From an uncultured Prevotella sp. (GTDB lineage Bacteria > Bacteroidota > Bacteroidia > Bacteroidales > Bacteroidaceae): a DNA stretch of 9,479 nt. Below, piece by piece: positions 7,701-9,479 of this stretch. Positions within the stretch are counted from its first letter, which is position 1. The number at the start of each line of letters is the position of its first letter. The DNA lies in assembly GCA_900546605.1 (NCBI GenBank), contig URDV01000074.1:1-9479 (forward strand), read 5' to 3'. The notes beneath the pieces are model-generated. The model was not told the origin of the DNA, ran no database searches, and saw only the letters and a program-made list of their open reading frames with translations. Both the position numbers and the translations under genes were made by a program.

Positions 7701-8506
7701 ATTATTACGTTGACAAGCAGAAAGATGTCAATGAGGCTGGAGGCTTGTTACATGCCTTGCAGTTGACAAGTAGGTTTGAGAGTTTCAAGAAACTTGGTAA
7801 GCAAAGTGGCTGCCTTTTCTATATTCCTGCCTGGAATACGAGCAAGATAGATCCTGTTACAGGATTTGTCAATCTCTTTGACACAAGATACACCAATGCT
7901 GACCAAGCCCGCAAGTTCTTCTCTCTGTTCGACTCTATTCGCTATAATGCCGAAAAGAATTGGTTTGAGTTTGCGTTCGATTACGACAAATTCACGACTA
8001 AAGCGAAGGGCACTCGCACAAGATGGACTCTCTGTACTTATGGTACTCGCATTCGCACATTCCGTAATCCTGCGAAGCTCAATCAGTGGGATAATAAAGA
8101 AGTAGTATTGACGGACGAATTCAAGAAAGCTTTTGCAGATGCAGGCATTGATATTCATGGAAACTTAAAAGAGGCAATCTGCTCTTTGGAGGACAAAAAA
8201 TATCTTGAGCCACTCATGCATCTCATGAAATTGCTGCTCCAGATGCGTAATAGCATTACAAACACTGAGGTTGATTATTTGCTTTCACCTGTTGCTGATA
8301 AGAATGGATCTTTCTATGATAGCCGTGTTTGCTCGTACGCTCTTCCAAAAGATGCTGACGCAAATGGTGCCTATAACATCGCAAGAAAGGGTCTTTGGGC
8401 TATTCGACAAATACAGGAAACACCTGTAGGTGAACGTCCGAATCTTGCCATCAAAAATAATGAATGGCTCAAATTTGCACAGCAAAAGCCATACAGGGAT
8501 GAATGA
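4787..8506 (+). CDS. cas12a: Type V-A CRISPR effector nuclease Cas12a (Cpf1)
   Basis: A 1239-aa RNA-guided DNA nuclease, within the usual 1200-1350 range and intact. The start LYSLSKTLRFELKPIGKT is the classic WED-I opening. By comparison with AsCas12a, REC1 and REC2 occupy roughly 25-525, WED-II 525-598, the PAM-interacting domain 599-720 and WED-III to about 825. RuvC residues are D849 (GIDRGERH), E942 (VLEDLN) and D1191 (DADANGAYN); the Nuc arginine is R1154 (LQMRNS). The bridge helix carries W907. Pre-crRNA processing residues H776, K785 and K802 match AsCas12a H800, K809 and K860, so it should mature its own crRNAs without tracrRNA or RNase III. PAM-contact lysines K550 (GWDKNKE) and K610 (RKCT) are kept, which suggests a T-rich PAM. 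No Shine-Dalgarno is seen; translation is probably coupled to the preceding gene. Confidence 0.97.
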   Translation: MKQLNDLTGLYSLSKTLRFELKPIGKTLEHIESKGFITQDEKRAEEYKRVKDIIDRYHKSFITMCLCGFKFNQEDLDTYAALAEDFNRDEKAFEESKKTLRKQIVGAFKKGGGYSDLFKKELIQKHLPEIVTDDEEKKMVENFSKFTTYFTGFNENRKNMYSDEEKSTAIAYRLIHDNLPMFLDNTRSFSRIADSDVRQSFCKIESSFSEYLNVEHLAEMFQLDYFSETLTQEQIAVYNHVVGGRTLEDGTKIQGINEYVNLYNQQHKDNRLPLLKPLYKMILSDRVALSWLPDEFANDKEMIDAIKETYDSLKENLTGDGDGSLRNLLLNINNYDIEHIYIANDLGLTDISQQMFGQYDVYTSAIKQELRNSVTPTAKERREPELYAERINKLFKSTKSFSVAYLNSLVDAEHTIQNYYQQLGAYDRDGEQRINLFTQLEMAYVAAKDILSGKHGNISQTDAEIAIIKNLLDAYKSLQHFIKPLLGNGDEADKDNEFDAKLREVWDALDIVTPLYNKVRNWLTRKPYSTEKIKLNFENAQLLNGWDKNKETDCTSVLLRKDGKYFLAIMDKKANRAFDVEDLPCDGICFEKMNYKQIALPMGLGAFVRKCTGSAKKLGWTCPSSLLNKDMKIIIKDDEATNVLPSLIECYKDFLNIYEKDGFKYKDFNFKFKPTHEYKKLSHFFAEVPTQGYKITFRKVSESFINQLVDEGKLYLFQIWNKDFSEFSKGSPNMHTLYWKMLFDERNLADVVYKLNGQAEVFYRKSSLDVANTTIHKAHQPILNKNQENKKQQSTFDYDIIKNRRYTVDKFQFHVPISINFKATGRDNVNSQVLDIIRNGGIKHIIGIDRGERHLLYLSLIDLKGNIVKQMTLNDIVNEYNGNTYATNYRDLLAEREGNRTEARKNWKKIENIKDIKQGYLSQVVHIISKMMVEYDAIVVLEDLNMGFMRGRQKIERSVYEQFEKMLIDKLNYYVDKQKDVNEAGGLLHALQLTSRFESFKKLGKQSGCLFYIPAWNTSKIDPVTGFVNLFDTRYTNADQARKFFSLFDSIRYNAEKNWFEFAFDYDKFTTKAKGTRTRWTLCTYGTRIRTFRNPAKLNQWDNKEVVLTDEFKKAFADAGIDIHGNLKEAICSLEDKKYLEPLMHLMKLLLQMRNSITNTEVDYLLSPVADKNGSFYDSRVCSYALPKDADANGAYNIARKGLWAIRQIQETPVGERPNLAIKNNEWLKFAQQKPYRDE

Positions 8507-8924
8507 TTACATTCCACTTTCTACGTTGAATGACTTTATCTTCTGTCCGTACTCCATATACCTGCATAGCGTGTATATGGAGGCGGATGAAGATTTATAC
8601 AAAGCCACTCCACAAACCAAAGGCACCATAGCCCACCAAGGCGTAGATGAAAAGAAGGGTAGCACTCGTAAGAGTGATATAATGTCACTCTCTGTCTATA
8701 GTGACGAATTGGGAATATCTGGCAAAATAGATGTTTACAAGCAAGACAAGCATCTTCTTATAGAGCGAAAGAATAACTTTATGGATAATCTTGTCGCCAA
8801 GATAGAGGCATATTCCAAGCACTTTACTTTTGATGATAGTGTGATAATCTTCGATGTAAATTCTGATAAGCTAACCAAATATGGTAATGCTATTCATCGA
8901 GACCAGCCTGCCGTCTATTTTTGA
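8499..8924 (+). pseudogene. cas4: Broken cas4, N-terminal nuclease half with foreign C-terminal tail
   Basis: Translation from the ATG at 8499, overlapping the cas12a end by 8 bp, gives 141 aa against roughly 170-200 for a complete Cas4. Cas4 trims and selects prespacers during spacer acquisition. Residues 1-93 look like Cas4: first cluster cysteine C16 (FIFCPYS), then the RecB-type nuclease residues H46 (GTIAH), D78 (GKIDVY), E89 and K91 (IERK). After about residue 93 the expected Q-rich helix and the three C-terminal cysteines of the iron-sulfur cluster are missing. A 48-residue stretch without Cas4 character replaces them. Without the cluster and the closing helix the product is probably inactive. 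The tail resembles Cas2, so an in-frame deletion from cas4 into cas2 is the best explanation. The frame upstream to 8430 lies inside cas12a and was not used as start. Confidence 0.75.
8778..8924 (+). pseudogene. Possible cas2 C-terminal remnant fused to cas4
   Basis: Codons 94-141 of the hybrid ORF encode a helix-like segment (MDNLVAKIEAYSKHF), a strand DSVIIFDV, then a short YGNAIHRDQPAVYF ending. This matches the layout of a Cas2 C-terminus: helix, strand with hydrophobic core, YG, short polar link, and hydrophobic final residues. Its place between cas4 and the leader is where cas2 sits in most type V-A loci. The assignment rests on pattern and position only; it could be an unrelated sequence. 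Confidence 0.35.
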
Positions 8925-9102
8925 TGTGCAAACCTCTGTCTTTATGAATAAGATAATAGTTTTGTTAATATGCTGAGTTACAATAAGTTAGAATGATTTT
9001 AACTTATATGCTGTTTCCATAGGGGGAGAAATTTTCCTATAATACAAAATTATCGAAATACCTTTATTTCAATATATTTCTCTACCTTTGTAAAAAATAA
9101 GA
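8925..9102 (+). promoter_or_regulatory. CRISPR leader region
   Basis: This is a 178-bp AT-rich noncoding stretch between the cas4 remnant and the first repeat. It holds two predicted hairpins: a perfect 8-bp stem (ATAAGTTA 8983-8990, TAACTTAT 9000-9007, 9-nt loop) and a second stem (9019-9027 with 9032-9040, including three G-U pairs in RNA) closed by a GAAA tetraloop. Neither is followed by a T-run, so they are not typical terminators. A promoter lies at its 3' end. Leaders also guide integration of new spacers in adaptation-proficient loci. Confidence 0.65.
9083..9090 (+). promoter_or_regulatory. -7 element driving the CRISPR array
   Basis: TACCTTTG fits TAnnTTTG and ends 12 bp before the first repeat, placing the likely transcript start just ahead of the repeat. 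It would let the array be transcribed apart from the cas operon. It lacks the TGACAAA/TTTGTCA inverted repeat found at the cas operon promoter. Confidence 0.6.
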
Positions 9103-9446
9103 GGCTATAAAGCCATTTTAATTTCTACTATTGTAGATTCTCCTCTTGACTCTACTACTCCGTCTTGGCTATAAAGCCATTTTAATTTCTACTATTGTAG
9201 ATTTCATTAAAAAATCTCTTACAGCATCTTGACGGCTATAAAGCCATTTTAATTTCTACTATTGTAGATACCGCTCGTGGTTGTGAAGATACAATGGGCT
9301 ATAAAGCCATTTTAATTTCTACTATTGTAGATTTATCTCCAAACTCTTGCTCCTAAGGATGGCTATAAAGCCATTTTAATTTCTACTATTGTAGATATTA
9401 GTAGCGTCTTCATTACCAGAGTTGTGGCTATAAAGCCATTTTAATT
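9103..9446 (+). CRISPR. Type V-A CRISPR array, five full repeats plus one truncated
   Basis: The five complete 36-bp repeats are identical: 9103-9138, 9167-9202, 9234-9269, 9297-9332 and 9361-9396. A sixth (9426-9446) is cut after 21 bp by adapter sequence. The five spacers are 28, 31, 27, 28 and 29 bp and all differ. The repeat ends in AATTTCTACTATTGTAGAT, the conserved Cas12a crRNA handle with stem TCTAC/GTAGA and loop TATT. Its 5' part adds a second short stem, GGCT/AGCC around ATAA. The orientation of the handle, 5' of each spacer on the plus strand, shows that transcription runs the same way as cas12a. True array length is unknown because the contig ends here. Confidence 0.98.
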
Positions 9447-9479
9447 AGATCGGAAGAGCACACGTCTGAACTCCAGTCA
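9447..9479. other. Illumina TruSeq adapter contamination
   Basis: The 33 bases start AGATCGGAAGAGC, continue with the standard TruSeq read-1 indexed-adapter sequence, and run to the contig end. They interrupt the sixth CRISPR repeat after base 21. This is a library artefact, not genomic sequence, and should be trimmed. Confidence 0.98.

Noticed and set aside
7748..8158. Long open frame antisense to cas12a (also 4543-4944 and 3801-4178 on the minus strand)
   Set aside because: They mirror conserved coding sequence, lack promoters or starts of note, and show no recognisable domain.
8430..8498. Longer start for the cas4 frame inside cas12a
   Set aside because: The extra 23 residues are the shifted reading of the conserved cas12a end; the ATG at 8499 opens directly on the Cas4 N-terminus and gives the usual short overlap.
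8925..9102. tracrRNA or small RNA gene in the leader
   Set aside because: No anti-repeat to the CRISPR repeat is present, and Cas12a needs no tracrRNA.
9139..9425. Self-targeting spacers against this window
   Set aside because: Reading both strands by eye I found no matching protospacer in the window; the wider genome is not available.

Overview
The window looks like a contig end from a Bacteroidales genome, most likely Prevotella-like. The evidence is several TAnnTTTG (-7 type) promoter elements, weak or absent Shine-Dalgarno sequences, tRNA genes without an encoded CCA, and the style of the Cas12a and Cas4 proteins. Genus is an inference from protein style; no search was run.

Layout. Positions 1-341 have no protein gene but hold a 164-bp element bounded by 32-bp inverted repeats (22-185) and a minus-strand intrinsic terminator (292-329). 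Two identical tRNA-Asn(GTT) genes lie on the minus strand (342-415, 451-524) and end at that terminator. A divergent promoter pair at about 566-604 serves the tRNAs leftward and a PfkB-family sugar/nucleoside kinase rightward (631-1617). A repeat-rich gap then leads to an exported S41 carboxy-terminal processing protease (1770-3482), closed by a strong terminator (3576-3623). These are ordinary chromosomal genes and look richer in G+C.

From about 3625 the DNA is more AT-rich and carries a type V-A CRISPR-Cas locus, all on the plus strand. A 331-aa protein joins an XRE-type HTH to an ImmA/IrrE zinc peptidase (3790-4785). One base later comes cas12a (4787-8506, 1239 aa), with all RuvC, Nuc and crRNA-processing residues in place. 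Overlapping its end is a broken cas4 (8499-8924), whose nuclease half runs into an unrelated tail resembling the C-terminus of Cas2. A leader with a promoter follows, then an array of 36-bp repeats (9103-9446). No cas1 is present. The simplest reading is that a deletion inside the usual cas12a-cas4-cas1-cas2-array order removed the adaptation module. That would leave a locus able to make crRNA and cut DNA but probably unable to acquire spacers by itself.

The most interesting feature is the HTH-ImmA/IrrE gene placed as first gene of the cas12a operon, with an inverted repeat over its own promoter. This suggests a self-repressing regulator, possibly relieved by proteolysis, that controls Cas12a.

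The last 33 bases (9447-9479) are an Illumina TruSeq adapter, not genomic DNA. They cut the sixth repeat short, so the true array length is unknown.
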